Part shown: positions 8,368 through 16,037 of the stretch, piece after piece
Layout of the letters: each line of letters opens with the position of its first letter
Position numbering within the stretch: position 1 is the stretch's first letter
Assembly: GCA_009929445.1 (NCBI GenBank)
Contig: SAAL01000039.1
Span: 1-32,256 of the forward strand
Length of the DNA: 32,256 nt
Direction: 5' to 3'
From: Bacteroidia bacterium
GTDB lineage: Bacteria; Bacteroidota; Bacteroidia; Bacteroidales; Paludibacteraceae
The notes under the pieces: model-generated
Told to the model about the DNA's origin: nothing
The model's database searches: none
What the model saw: only the letters and a program-made list of their open reading frames with translations
Translations under genes and position numbers: made by a program

Positions 8368-10254
8368 TCACCAGCCTATTCCGTAGTCTTCGCCGTAATT
8401 GCTGCTTCCTCCCCAAAAAGTATTGAATTTTTCGTCGAAATAAATGCCATTCAGCGGTCCGCTGGTGCGGTTTGCAACCTGTATTTTGTATCCTTTTTTA
8501 ATCAATTCACTTCGAACAGAATCCGGAGTTTGTACATTCAGTAAAATTTCTCCGGTTCTTGGAGCCCGATCCTCCGTTTTGGTACCACCTAACGAAAGCC
8601 AGAGTTGATTGGAATTGAAATTCTCAGCCTCACATGCCTGCTGCACATTCATACCAAATTCAACCATATTCAGAAAAAACTGAAGCTGGTTTTGATCTTG
8701 CGTGTCGCCACCTTGCACAGCGAATGATAGCAGCGGTTTCCCGTTTTTCAGTGCTATGGTGGGTGAAAGCGTAACGCGGGGTCGTTTTCCGGGCTTAACC
8801 ACATTGTGAGGATTCAGCATGGAGTCAAGCACAAAACTTTGCATCCGCTGGCTTAATCCAATGCCTGTTTCACCTGCTATGCATGCAGGAATCCAACCGC
8901 CTGACGGAGTGACAGATACTACCCATCCTTCTTCGTCGGCAGCTTCGATGGTGGTTGTGCCACGCCATAAACGGTCTGTATATTCATTGTCAGTATAATT
9001 CTGATTTACAACATCATGCCTGGGAGAAAAATCACGATTATTGTTAAAATTGTGTTCAAAATCCCGTAACTTCAACAAGTGAAGATAGGGATTCGTTTTT
9101 CCTTCGTATAAATAGGGATTTCCCGGTTCGGAGCTTGTATTTAATTTTATGTTGCGTATTTCTTCGGCTCTTTTTTTTGCATATTCTTTGCTCAAAAGTC
9201 CTTTCATCGGTATGTTCTGTTCAGAATATGGATCTCCGTAATAAAAGTCTCTGTCTGCAAATACAAGATTCATTGTTTGATACAATGTGTGAATGTAGTC
9301 AGCACTGTTATATTTCAAAGCTTTCAAATCAAAATTCTCCAGGATGTTCAATGCCTGCAGCATTACCGGACCCTGAGTCCAGGCATTTAGTTTGTACACT
9401 TCTATTCCTCTGTAAGTTGTGTGAAGCGGTTCTTCTTCAACAGGTTTCCAGGTGGCGAGGTCTTTTTCGGTTATCAATCCGCCCTGTTCCTGCACACTCC
9501 GCACAAATTCTTTCGCTATATCACCCTTATAAAACCGGTCGTATGCTGCCATAATAGCTTCTTTCCGTTTTTTCCCCTGCCTGAGTGCTTTTTGTTCTGT
9601 CTCCACCAGTTTTTTCAGTGTGTTTAACAGGTCTTTCTGAACAAAGATTTCACCTGGTTGAGGTGTTTCTGTGTTATTCTCATTCCCGGTGATAAACAGT
9701 TTTTTGCTGTATTTCCATTGGGTTAGTTTTTCTTTGTTTCTGGCTACACTTTTCGCAAAAGGAATATCTACCGGAAAGCCTTCTGCCAGAACCATTGCGG
9801 GAGCCAATACCTCTTTCAGACTCATGGAGCCGTAATTGGAAAGCATATAACACAATCCGCCAAAAGTTCCGGGAGTTACCGCTGCCAGCGGCCCGTACTC
9901 AGGTGGAAAAGCGTAACCGCGACTTTTGAAGAATTCTACAGTTGCACCGGTAGGAGCAACACCCAATGCATTTATCGCAATAACTTTTTTTGTTTTCGGA
10001 TTGTAAATCAGTGCCTGTGTTTCGCCTCCCCAACTTAGTACATCCCACAGCGTGCAGGTGGCAGCCAGCATTCCGCAAGCTGCATCAACAGCATTTCCTC
10101 CTTTGCTGAAAATCATTGCACCGGCAGTAGCTCCCAGACTTTTGCCTGTTACAGCCATCCATTTTTTTCCGTGAAGTTCGGGCTTTTGGGTTTGTTGAGC
10201 TGATAAATTTACACTAAGAAGGATAATTATCAGAAGTAGTATTTTGTATTTCAT
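8368..10254 (-). CDS. Gamma-glutamyltransferase-family N-terminal nucleophile hydrolase (secreted)
   Basis: A 628-residue exported protein. A signal peptide (MKYKILLLIIILLSVNLSA, cleavage near residue 19) precedes a typical GGT large-subunit start (GGNAVDAACGML, about 52-63). The proenzyme junction is RGTTTIEAAD, and by family alignment Thr433 would be the autocatalytic nucleophile starting a small subunit of about 196 residues. GGT enzymes cleave or transfer gamma-glutamyl groups, e.g. of glutathione, in the periplasm. The usual TTHxSVVD sequence is changed to TTTIEAAD, and the GG-containing loop reads TPSGGW, so this is a divergent member and its substrate may differ. I chose Met at 10254 over the ATG at 10305 because the latter overlaps the -7 box at 10305-10312 and would bury the signal peptide behind 17 extra residues. 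Confidence 0.87.
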   Translation of the reverse strand: MKYKILLLIIILLSVNLSAQQTQKPELHGKKWMAVTGKSLGATAGAMIFSKGGNAVDAACGMLAATCTLWDVLSWGGETQALIYNPKTKKVIAINALGVAPTGATVEFFKSRGYAFPPEYGPLAAVTPGTFGGLCYMLSNYGSMSLKEVLAPAMVLAEGFPVDIPFAKSVARNKEKLTQWKYSKKLFITGNENNTETPQPGEIFVQKDLLNTLKKLVETEQKALRQGKKRKEAIMAAYDRFYKGDIAKEFVRSVQEQGGLITEKDLATWKPVEEEPLHTTYRGIEVYKLNAWTQGPVMLQALNILENFDLKALKYNSADYIHTLYQTMNLVFADRDFYYGDPYSEQNIPMKGLLSKEYAKKRAEEIRNIKLNTSSEPGNPYLYEGKTNPYLHLLKLRDFEHNFNNNRDFSPRHDVVNQNYTDNEYTDRLWRGTTTIEAADEEGWVVSVTPSGGWIPACIAGETGIGLSQRMQSFVLDSMLNPHNVVKPGKRPRVTLSPTIALKNGKPLLSFAVQGGDTQDQNQLQFFLNMVEFGMNVQQACEAENFNSNQLWLSLGGTKTEDRAPRTGEILLNVQTPDSVRSELIKKGYKIQVANRTSGPLNGIYFDEKFNTFWGGSSNYGEDYGIGW

Positions 10255-10304
10255 AAGAAACTTCCTGATGAACGTTTTAATAACATTACTGAATTGACCG
10301 GACA

Positions 10305-10312
10305 CAAAAATA
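10305..10312 (-). promoter_or_regulatory. -7 box of the GGT-like gene
   Basis: The minus strand reads TATTTTTG (TAnnTTTG), with a TTTTTG run 17 bp upstream, slightly closer than usual. The start near 10300 lies downstream of the ATG at 10305 and so supports initiation at 10254. Confidence 0.5.
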
Positions 10313-10444
10313 CTAAAAATTCATATAAACAAAAACACCCGACTTCCGAATGAATATCATCAAAAGTCAGATGCGTTTAGTTTGATAAAAAAAAACATGA
10401 AATTTCAATATAAAAACAATCTGATGTTTTCCAACGGAAATGAG

Positions 10445-11638
10445 TTATTTGGCATTGTACGCTTCCAGCGCTTTTCCAAGCACTACCAGAGCATGTTTCA
10501 GGTCTTCTTTATTCAGCACATAGGCTATTCTAACCTCATTTTTACCTAAACCGTCTTCAGTATAAAAACCGGTTGCCGGCGCCATCATCACTGTACATCC
10601 TTCGTACTCAAAATCCGAAAGACACCAGGCGCAGAATTTATCGGAATCATCAATGGGCAGTCGGGCTGTGGTATAGAATGCACCCATCGGGATGGGAGAA
10701 TACACGCCCGGAATGCGGTTCAGACCATCTATGAGGAATTTTCGTCGTTCCACGTATTCATCATACACCTCCATCATGTATTCTTTGGGCGTACCCATGG
10801 AAGCTTCGGCTGCAATTTGTCCGATGAGTGGCGGACTCAGCCGCGCCTGACAGAATTTCATCACCGTTTTTCGTACATCCTTGTTTTTGGTAACCAGTGC
10901 GCCGATACGTATCCCGCATTCGCTGTAACGTTTCGAAACGCTGTCAATCAGAATCACGTTGTCTTCAATGCTGTCCAGGTGGAAGGCTGAAATATACGGA
11001 GCTCCCGTGTAACAGAATTCACGATAGACTTCATCCGAAAAAAGATACAAATCGTATTTTTTCACCAGATCACGTATCAGATTCATCTCTTTTCGGGTAT
11101 AGAGATATCCGGTGGGATTGTTTGGATTGCATATCAGGATTCCTTTGGTGCGTGGAGTGATGAGTTCTTCAAACTGTTCGATAGGAGGCAGGGCAAATCC
11201 ATCGTCGATACTCGATACCACAGGTCTTACCACAGCTCCGGCACCTATTGCAAAAGCCGTATAATTGGCATAAGCAGGCTCAGGCACAATGATTTCATCG
11301 CCCGGATCCAGGCAACTCATAAAGGCAAAGCTAACGGCTTCCGAACCTCCAGTGGTGATGATAATGTCGTCGAAAGCTACGTCGATATTAAACGAACGGT
11401 AATATTCGGCCAGTTTGAGGCGTAAACTTTTGAAACCATCGCTCGGACTGTATTCGAGGATTTCACGATCAATATTCCGGATGGCATCCAGTGCCACTTT
11501 GGGTGTTTTGATGTCCGGCTGACCAATGTTCAGATGGTACACTTTTACACCACGAGCCTTTGCTTTTTCTGCCAGCGGTGCAAGTTTTCGAATGGGCGAT
11601 TCGGGCATTATCTGTCCGCGTTGCGATGTGTTGGGCAT
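10445..11638 (-). CDS. PLP-dependent class I/II aminotransferase (aspartate aminotransferase-like)
   Basis: A 397-residue fold-type I aminotransferase. Landmarks are YHLNIGQPD near the N-terminus, EYSPSDGFKSLR, ITTGGSEAVSFAF (cofactor phosphate region), CNPNNPTG, SDEVYREF with the PLP-nitrogen Asp, and SVSKRYSECGIRIG with the Schiff-base Lys at residue 236. The C-terminal NEVRIAY supplies the substrate-carboxylate Arg. The closest described relatives are the AspB-like aspartate/aromatic aminotransferases; the amino-acid substrate cannot be settled from sequence. I chose the ATG at 11638 (MPNTSQRGQIMPESPIRKL), which matches the usual family N-terminus. The ATG at 11689 would add 17 unrelated residues that translate a palindromic hairpin (11660-11678). 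No clear -7 box was found upstream. Confidence 0.92.
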   Translation of the reverse strand: MPNTSQRGQIMPESPIRKLAPLAEKAKARGVKVYHLNIGQPDIKTPKVALDAIRNIDREILEYSPSDGFKSLRLKLAEYYRSFNIDVAFDDIIITTGGSEAVSFAFMSCLDPGDEIIVPEPAYANYTAFAIGAGAVVRPVVSSIDDGFALPPIEQFEELITPRTKGILICNPNNPTGYLYTRKEMNLIRDLVKKYDLYLFSDEVYREFCYTGAPYISAFHLDSIEDNVILIDSVSKRYSECGIRIGALVTKNKDVRKTVMKFCQARLSPPLIGQIAAEASMGTPKEYMMEVYDEYVERRKFLIDGLNRIPGVYSPIPMGAFYTTARLPIDDSDKFCAWCLSDFEYEGCTVMMAPATGFYTEDGLGKNEVRIAYVLNKEDLKHALVVLGKALEAYNAK

Positions 11639-11659
11639 AGTTTGTTTTTGAAGCCCTCC

Positions 11660-11678
11660 AACTCCTGCAGCAGGAGTT
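11660..11678 (-). repeat. 9-bp palindrome in the aminotransferase leader
   Basis: AACTCCTGC and GCAGGAGTT flank a single central base, a 19-bp near-perfect palindrome 22 bp upstream of the chosen ATG. As RNA it forms a hairpin (shorter stem, 3-nt loop) whose 3' side contains GGAG words. It may affect translation or be a small intergenic repeat; neither is proven. Confidence 0.5.
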
Positions 11679-11779
11679 AAGAAAGGCATTTGTGATAATT
11701 TATTTAAGTATTTCTTTTTCCTTTTCTTGAAATTGTTGCATTTTTTGTAAGTCTCACCTGGATTTTTTTTTGGAATTCC

Positions 11780-14239
11780 CTATTTTATATCCACCATCAG
11801 TTTCAGGTTAAATTGTCTTCCTGTCAAATAGTTGGGACTTCCGTGCTGATATCCGTAAATATCTGATACCCAATAAATAGAATTCTCGTTTTTGAAATCA
11901 AACAAGTTGAAAACTTCCAGATTTAACCAGATGGAAGCAATATTTTTCATCCATCGTTTATTCATTATCCTGTCCGAACCATTTACAATCACGCGTGAAG
12001 CTCCGATATCCACCCGTTTATAGTCGCGCAGCCGAAACCGGTCGGCCATGTAGCGCGGGCTGCGTGGCGGACCAACCGGCAATCCATCTGAAAAAATGGT
12101 TTTCAGATAGAGTTTGTATTTCGGATTATTGGGCAGATAGTCGGAAAGAAGCATGGAGAGGCTGTAACGGGCTTCATTCGGACGTGAAATCCAGCCGGGA
12201 TACAGCTTGTTTCCTTCATTATCAGTGTAAAAATCGTTCAGCACATCTTCCCGTGATCGCATCAGCGAGAGATTTATCCACGAATCGGTTCCGGGCACCA
12301 GTTCGCCAAACAGTTTAAAATCAATACCTGCTGTGTAAGCCTTGGCATCGTTCTGACCGGAGTAGCGAATTCTCACATTATCAACCGAATAGGTAGTTAC
12401 ACGGTCGGCTAACTTCAAATATGCTTCAGTTGTAAATTTAAACGGACGCCCGAGCATTCTGAAAAAGTGATCGCCTCCCAATACAAAATGCAGCGAACGT
12501 TGCGCTTTCAGGTTTGGATTCAGGTGTACGGTAACATTGCCCAGTGCATCCGAAACGGTGTTGCGGAGTTCTTTGTAGAATGGCGACTGATAGTACAAGC
12601 CCGTTGCCAGCCGGAAATTGAAATCCTTGTCCCAGTGGGGCAAAATGGAGACTGATGCACGCGGACTTAACAGAAATTCCCGGTTATACGACCAGTGACT
12701 GGCTCTCAATCCTCCTGTAAGTGCATAAAGTGCATGTTCTGTGTCCCACCTGTACGTATCCTGTATGTAAGCGGATGTTCGTCGTGAATCGAGCTTTTGT
12801 GTGGATTTCATATTGTAAAACAGATCAACAACCTTATCGTCCGTGTAAGGCATCGAGTAACCGGCACTGTCGCGCCATTCCCACTCGTTTATTTTGTCCG
12901 AAATAATTTCACGCTGGAGGTTTACTCCCCATTTAAGCGTATGACCTGATCTGATGTATTCTCCTGAATGTGAGATGTTTGCTACCGTGGCTTTCAGGCG
13001 GTTTCGGGCATGCTCGTGGTAAGTGCCTACACCCAGTTTTTCACCTTCTTCTGTTTCCCCGGTATCGCCCATTTTCAGTTCTCCGAGTACATAATTGCCG
13101 GTTATATCGTAAGTTTCGTTTTCGTTGGTGGAAAATGTGGAAGTGGTAATGCTCAGTTTCAGGTTTTCCTTGGGCCTGAAAAGAAGGGACAGTGCTCCGA
13201 ATGCTGTTTGAAAAAGGTCTTTTTCCTGTCCTTCGTAATACACATTTAACTTTTCGGCCATGTTGAATGTACCGAATGCAGTGGATTGTGAATCAGGGAT
13301 GAAAGTGTAATTATTTCTCGAAAAGTTTCCCAGAAAGTTAATTTCTACCCGGGGTGAAATTTGATAGGTGAGGTAAGTCTGATAATCGATGAAATCGGGC
13401 TTGTACGATCCTTTCGTATCCAGCGTTCCAAGGAGGTATTTCGAAGTCTTGTAGCGAATGCCGTGCATCTGTGTAAACCGGTTGCCGGCCGTACCCAAGT
13501 AAGCGGAAGCTCCCAGCAGACTAATCGCACCCGAAGCCTCAAAAGAAATGGGTTTTTTATATTTCACATCCAGCACCGACGACATTTTATCGCCGAATTC
13601 GGCATTGAAACCGCCGGATGAAAATGCCACATTTCCCACCATGTCCGGATTGATAAAACTCAGTCCTTCCTGCTGTCCGGCGCGAATGAGCAGCGGACGG
13701 TAAATCTCTGTTCCGTTGACATAGACAATATTCTCATCAAAATTTCCACCGCGTACGTTGTACTGGGAACTCAATTCGTTGTTGGAAGTCACGCCGGCAA
13801 AGGAAATAAGCAGCGACTCAAAACTTCCGCTTGCATTGGGCATCAGTTTATATTTTTCGGCTTCCAGTGTCTGCATGTTGGAAGTGCTGCGCCGGTTTAC
13901 GGTTACATCCACGGTTTTCAGTTCCCGGGAAAGTGCCTGAAGAGCTACTGTAATCTGTACAACTTGTTTTCCGGGAAAAATGGTATGGCGAATGGTTTCG
14001 TAACCCAGGTGTGAATAGACAATTTTTACTGAATCGGTAATGTTCACATACAAATCGTAATATCCGTTGCGGTTGGTGCTCGTCCCGTTGTTCATGCCTT
14101 CAAAACGTACCCCTGCATCTTCAATTCCACGGTTGTTTTCGTCAATCACATAGCCGTAAATCCTCACTTTCTGACCTTGTGCAAACACAGATGCAACTGA
14201 AAGCAGAAAAAACAGGATGAAGATTATTTTATATCTCAT
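11780..14239 (-). CDS. TonB-dependent outer-membrane receptor with carboxypeptidase-regulatory-like N-terminal domain
   Basis: The 819-residue protein begins with a signal peptide (about 1-20, ending VFAQ). A CarboxypepD_reg-like beta-sandwich follows (about 24-105: VRIYGYVIDENNRGIEDAGV, GYYDLYVN). Next comes a TonB plug domain (about 125-230), with YNVRGGNFDENIVYVNGTEIY and INPDMVGNVAFSSGGFNAEFGDKMSSVLDV, and then a beta-barrel to the C-terminus. Such receptors import large or scarce substrates across the outer membrane using TonB energy. No SusD partner, glycan enzyme or siderophore gene is adjacent, so the ligand is unknown. The last strand ends FNLKLMVDIK, without the usual terminal aromatic residue. 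A strong promoter lies at 14318-14349. Confidence 0.88.
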   Translation of the reverse strand: MRYKIIFILFFLLSVASVFAQGQKVRIYGYVIDENNRGIEDAGVRFEGMNNGTSTNRNGYYDLYVNITDSVKIVYSHLGYETIRHTIFPGKQVVQITVALQALSRELKTVDVTVNRRSTSNMQTLEAEKYKLMPNASGSFESLLISFAGVTSNNELSSQYNVRGGNFDENIVYVNGTEIYRPLLIRAGQQEGLSFINPDMVGNVAFSSGGFNAEFGDKMSSVLDVKYKKPISFEASGAISLLGASAYLGTAGNRFTQMHGIRYKTSKYLLGTLDTKGSYKPDFIDYQTYLTYQISPRVEINFLGNFSRNNYTFIPDSQSTAFGTFNMAEKLNVYYEGQEKDLFQTAFGALSLLFRPKENLKLSITTSTFSTNENETYDITGNYVLGELKMGDTGETEEGEKLGVGTYHEHARNRLKATVANISHSGEYIRSGHTLKWGVNLQREIISDKINEWEWRDSAGYSMPYTDDKVVDLFYNMKSTQKLDSRRTSAYIQDTYRWDTEHALYALTGGLRASHWSYNREFLLSPRASVSILPHWDKDFNFRLATGLYYQSPFYKELRNTVSDALGNVTVHLNPNLKAQRSLHFVLGGDHFFRMLGRPFKFTTEAYLKLADRVTTYSVDNVRIRYSGQNDAKAYTAGIDFKLFGELVPGTDSWINLSLMRSREDVLNDFYTDNEGNKLYPGWISRPNEARYSLSMLLSDYLPNNPKYKLYLKTIFSDGLPVGPPRSPRYMADRFRLRDYKRVDIGASRVIVNGSDRIMNKRWMKNIASIWLNLEVFNLFDFKNENSIYWVSDIYGYQHGSPNYLTGRQFNLKLMVDIK

Positions 14240-14317
14240 AGACAGGATGCTGAGTGCTGAATCAACAAATATATTAAGTAAACGGTCGGGTGAATGGTTT
14301 ATTGAATAATTAACTCA

Positions 14318-14349
14318 CAAAATTAGTGATAAAATAGCTTTTGACAAAA
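14318..14349 (-). promoter_or_regulatory. Promoter of the TonB-dependent receptor gene
   Basis: On the minus strand, TTTTG (14345-14349), a 19-bp spacer and TAATTTTG (14318-14325) form a near-consensus Bacteroidetes promoter. The predicted leader is about 70 nt. Confidence 0.68.
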
Positions 14350-14509
14350 CATGTGTAAAGGAATTCGGTAAAATGTGAACAGTTTGTGATGACATTATGT
14401 GCTATTGCAAAATTAAGCTTTATAGAAAACAGCTCAGATCGGATTTTGAAATAATCAACCTTTCGGGATAATTTGCCTGCCTCTTTTTTTCCTTTCGGAG
14501 TATTATTAC

Positions 14510-14517
14510 TAACTTTG
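14510..14517 (+). promoter_or_regulatory. -7 box of tcdA
   Basis: TAACTTTG matches TAnnTTTG, with a T-rich stretch (14484-14490) at the -33 distance. The leader to the ATG at 14540 is about 17 nt. Confidence 0.55.
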
Positions 14518-14539
14518 AAACGAAAAAAATAACCAAAAA

Positions 14540-15319
14540 ATGACGGGAAACAGTGAAGGTATTTTTCAGCGGACGGAATTACTCCTTGGAAATGATTTTC
14601 TGAGGCGTGCGGCTGAAAAGCGTGTGATACTTTTTGGAGTGGGCGGAGTAGGGAGCTGGTGTGCCGAAATGCTCATTCGTTCGGGCATCGTACATCTTAC
14701 GCTTGTTGATTCCGACCGGGTGAGCATGACCAATGTGAACCGGCAGCTAATGGCTACTACCAAAACAGTGGGTTTGGTGAAGGTGGAGGTTTTAAAGCAG
14801 CGATTGCTTGAAATAAACCCCACGGCCGAAATAATAGCCCTCCAGCGCATTTACAGCCCCGAAACACACGAGACTTTCATGCTGGAGTCGTATGATTTTA
14901 TTATTGATGCAATCGACAGCCTGGCAAACAAGGTATATCTGATTCAGCAAGCCACAAAAACCAATGCACGGTTTTTCTCCTCCATGGGAGCAGCCCTGAA
15001 GGTTGACCCGACCCGAATCCGGGTGGACGAATTCTGGAAAGTGCAGGGTTGTCCGCTGGCAAAGGCATTGCGAAGCAGGCTGAAAAAAACAGGAGGCGTA
15101 GCCAAGAAATTCACCTGTGTCTACAGCGACGAATTGCTTGAAAATAAGGGCGATATGCCGACCGGACAGGTTGAAAATAATCCCGAAGCGTATGACAATG
15201 AAGGTAGTATTTGGGATAGCCGCAAAGCCCGTATCAACGGTACCAGCTCTTATATGCCGGCCATGTTTGGAATGACCATAACCTCGCTGGTAGTGAAAGC
15301 TATCATGAACGAAAAGTAA
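14540..15319 (+). CDS. tcdA: tRNA threonylcarbamoyladenosine dehydratase
   Basis: TcdA (CsdL) is an E1-like enzyme that uses ATP to cyclise t6A37 of tRNA to the cyclic form ct6A. The 259-residue protein has the Rossmann ATP site GVGGVGSW (33-40), Asp57/Asp59 at the ribose edge and the adenylation residues in NVNRQ (65-69). It also has DAIDSLANK with the conserved Asp, and TcdA-type downstream blocks: SSMGAALKVDPTRIRVD, CPLAKALRSRLKK, FTCVYSDE and the C-terminal GTSSYMPAMFGM segment. Length and blocks fit TcdA rather than ThiF or MoeB, and no CxxC zinc pair is seen. It is monocistronic and ends 13 bp from the convergent trkA, with no visible terminator between them. Confidence 0.93.
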   Translation: MTGNSEGIFQRTELLLGNDFLRRAAEKRVILFGVGGVGSWCAEMLIRSGIVHLTLVDSDRVSMTNVNRQLMATTKTVGLVKVEVLKQRLLEINPTAEIIALQRIYSPETHETFMLESYDFIIDAIDSLANKVYLIQQATKTNARFFSSMGAALKVDPTRIRVDEFWKVQGCPLAKALRSRLKKTGGVAKKFTCVYSDELLENKGDMPTGQVENNPEAYDNEGSIWDSRKARINGTSSYMPAMFGMTITSLVVKAIMNEK

Positions 15320-15332
15320 CGCCGCGGAATTA

Positions 15333-16022
15333 TTACTCGTTTTCTCTGAGCATACGTTTAATGTCGTCGCGATGGCCGTAAACCACCAGAATATCATTTT
15401 CTTCTATCCGGGTATTGGCAGTAACAATTTCACCTGCTTTGATGATCGTTCGGCTTACACCCAGTTTATTGATTTCAGACACTAGTTTTAATTTTGTGAG
15501 AACGATTACGTTGTAAATTTTGTTGAAATTGATGTTCATTACCGTTCTTCCGATCATTTTTGCCGGCACTATCAGTTCAACGATGTTGTACTCTTTTGTG
15601 ATTTCAAAAAGATTTACAAAATTTGCATTTGATAACTTCAGCGCCCACCGATCTGCAGTTTCTATTTCAGGACGAACAATCTCCGTAATTCCCATCGCTT
15701 CAAGTACATTTTCATGAAGTGTTGACACAGAGCGGCTTATCAGACGTTTGACCTGCATTTTTTTCAGCAATGCGGTTGTCATCAGGTTTTCACCCTCATT
15801 CTCGCCGATGCAGACAATAAATATATCTGTATTTGCAATGGGCAGGGTGTTAATGGCTGCCGAGTCGGTGCTGTCCAGGCAAACTACGTGGGTTAGCTTG
15901 TCTTTCAGATCATCCACTTTATCCATATTTTTATCCACGCCAATCACTTCGTGACCCATGTTTGTAAGTCTCTCACCAAGTGAAGCTCCAAAATGTCCGA
16001 GGCCGATGATTATAAATTTCAT
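15333..16022 (-). CDS. trkA: TrkA/KtrA family K+ channel regulatory subunit (RCK)
   Basis: A 229-residue cytosolic protein with one RCK_N and one RCK_C domain, the KtrA layout rather than the duplicated E. coli TrkA. The Rossmann motif GLGHFGASLGERL (7-19) binds nucleotide, with an acidic residue after strand 2 (VIGVDKN). The C-terminal domain (about 140-225) contains VPAKMIGRTVMNINF and ENDILVVYGHRDDIKRM. It would form an octameric gating ring on the TrkH/KtrB dimer and open it in response to nucleotides. It follows the trkH gene by 15 bp on the same strand, so both are almost certainly co-transcribed. Confidence 0.93.
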   Translation of the reverse strand: MKFIIIGLGHFGASLGERLTNMGHEVIGVDKNMDKVDDLKDKLTHVVCLDSTDSAAINTLPIANTDIFIVCIGENEGENLMTTALLKKMQVKRLISRSVSTLHENVLEAMGITEIVRPEIETADRWALKLSNANFVNLFEITKEYNIVELIVPAKMIGRTVMNINFNKIYNVIVLTKLKLVSEINKLGVSRTIIKAGEIVTANTRIEENDILVVYGHRDDIKRMLRENE

Positions 16023-16037
16023 AAACCAATAGTTTTT

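Larger units (their letters stand above)
14240..14539. other. Divergent intergenic region between the TonB receptor and tcdA
   Basis: Exactly 300 bp without a gene. It holds the receptor promoter (14318-14349, minus) and the tcdA -7 box (14510-14517, plus). The central part (about 14350-14500) contains no open frame, repeat or hairpin that I can support. Confidence 0.6.
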
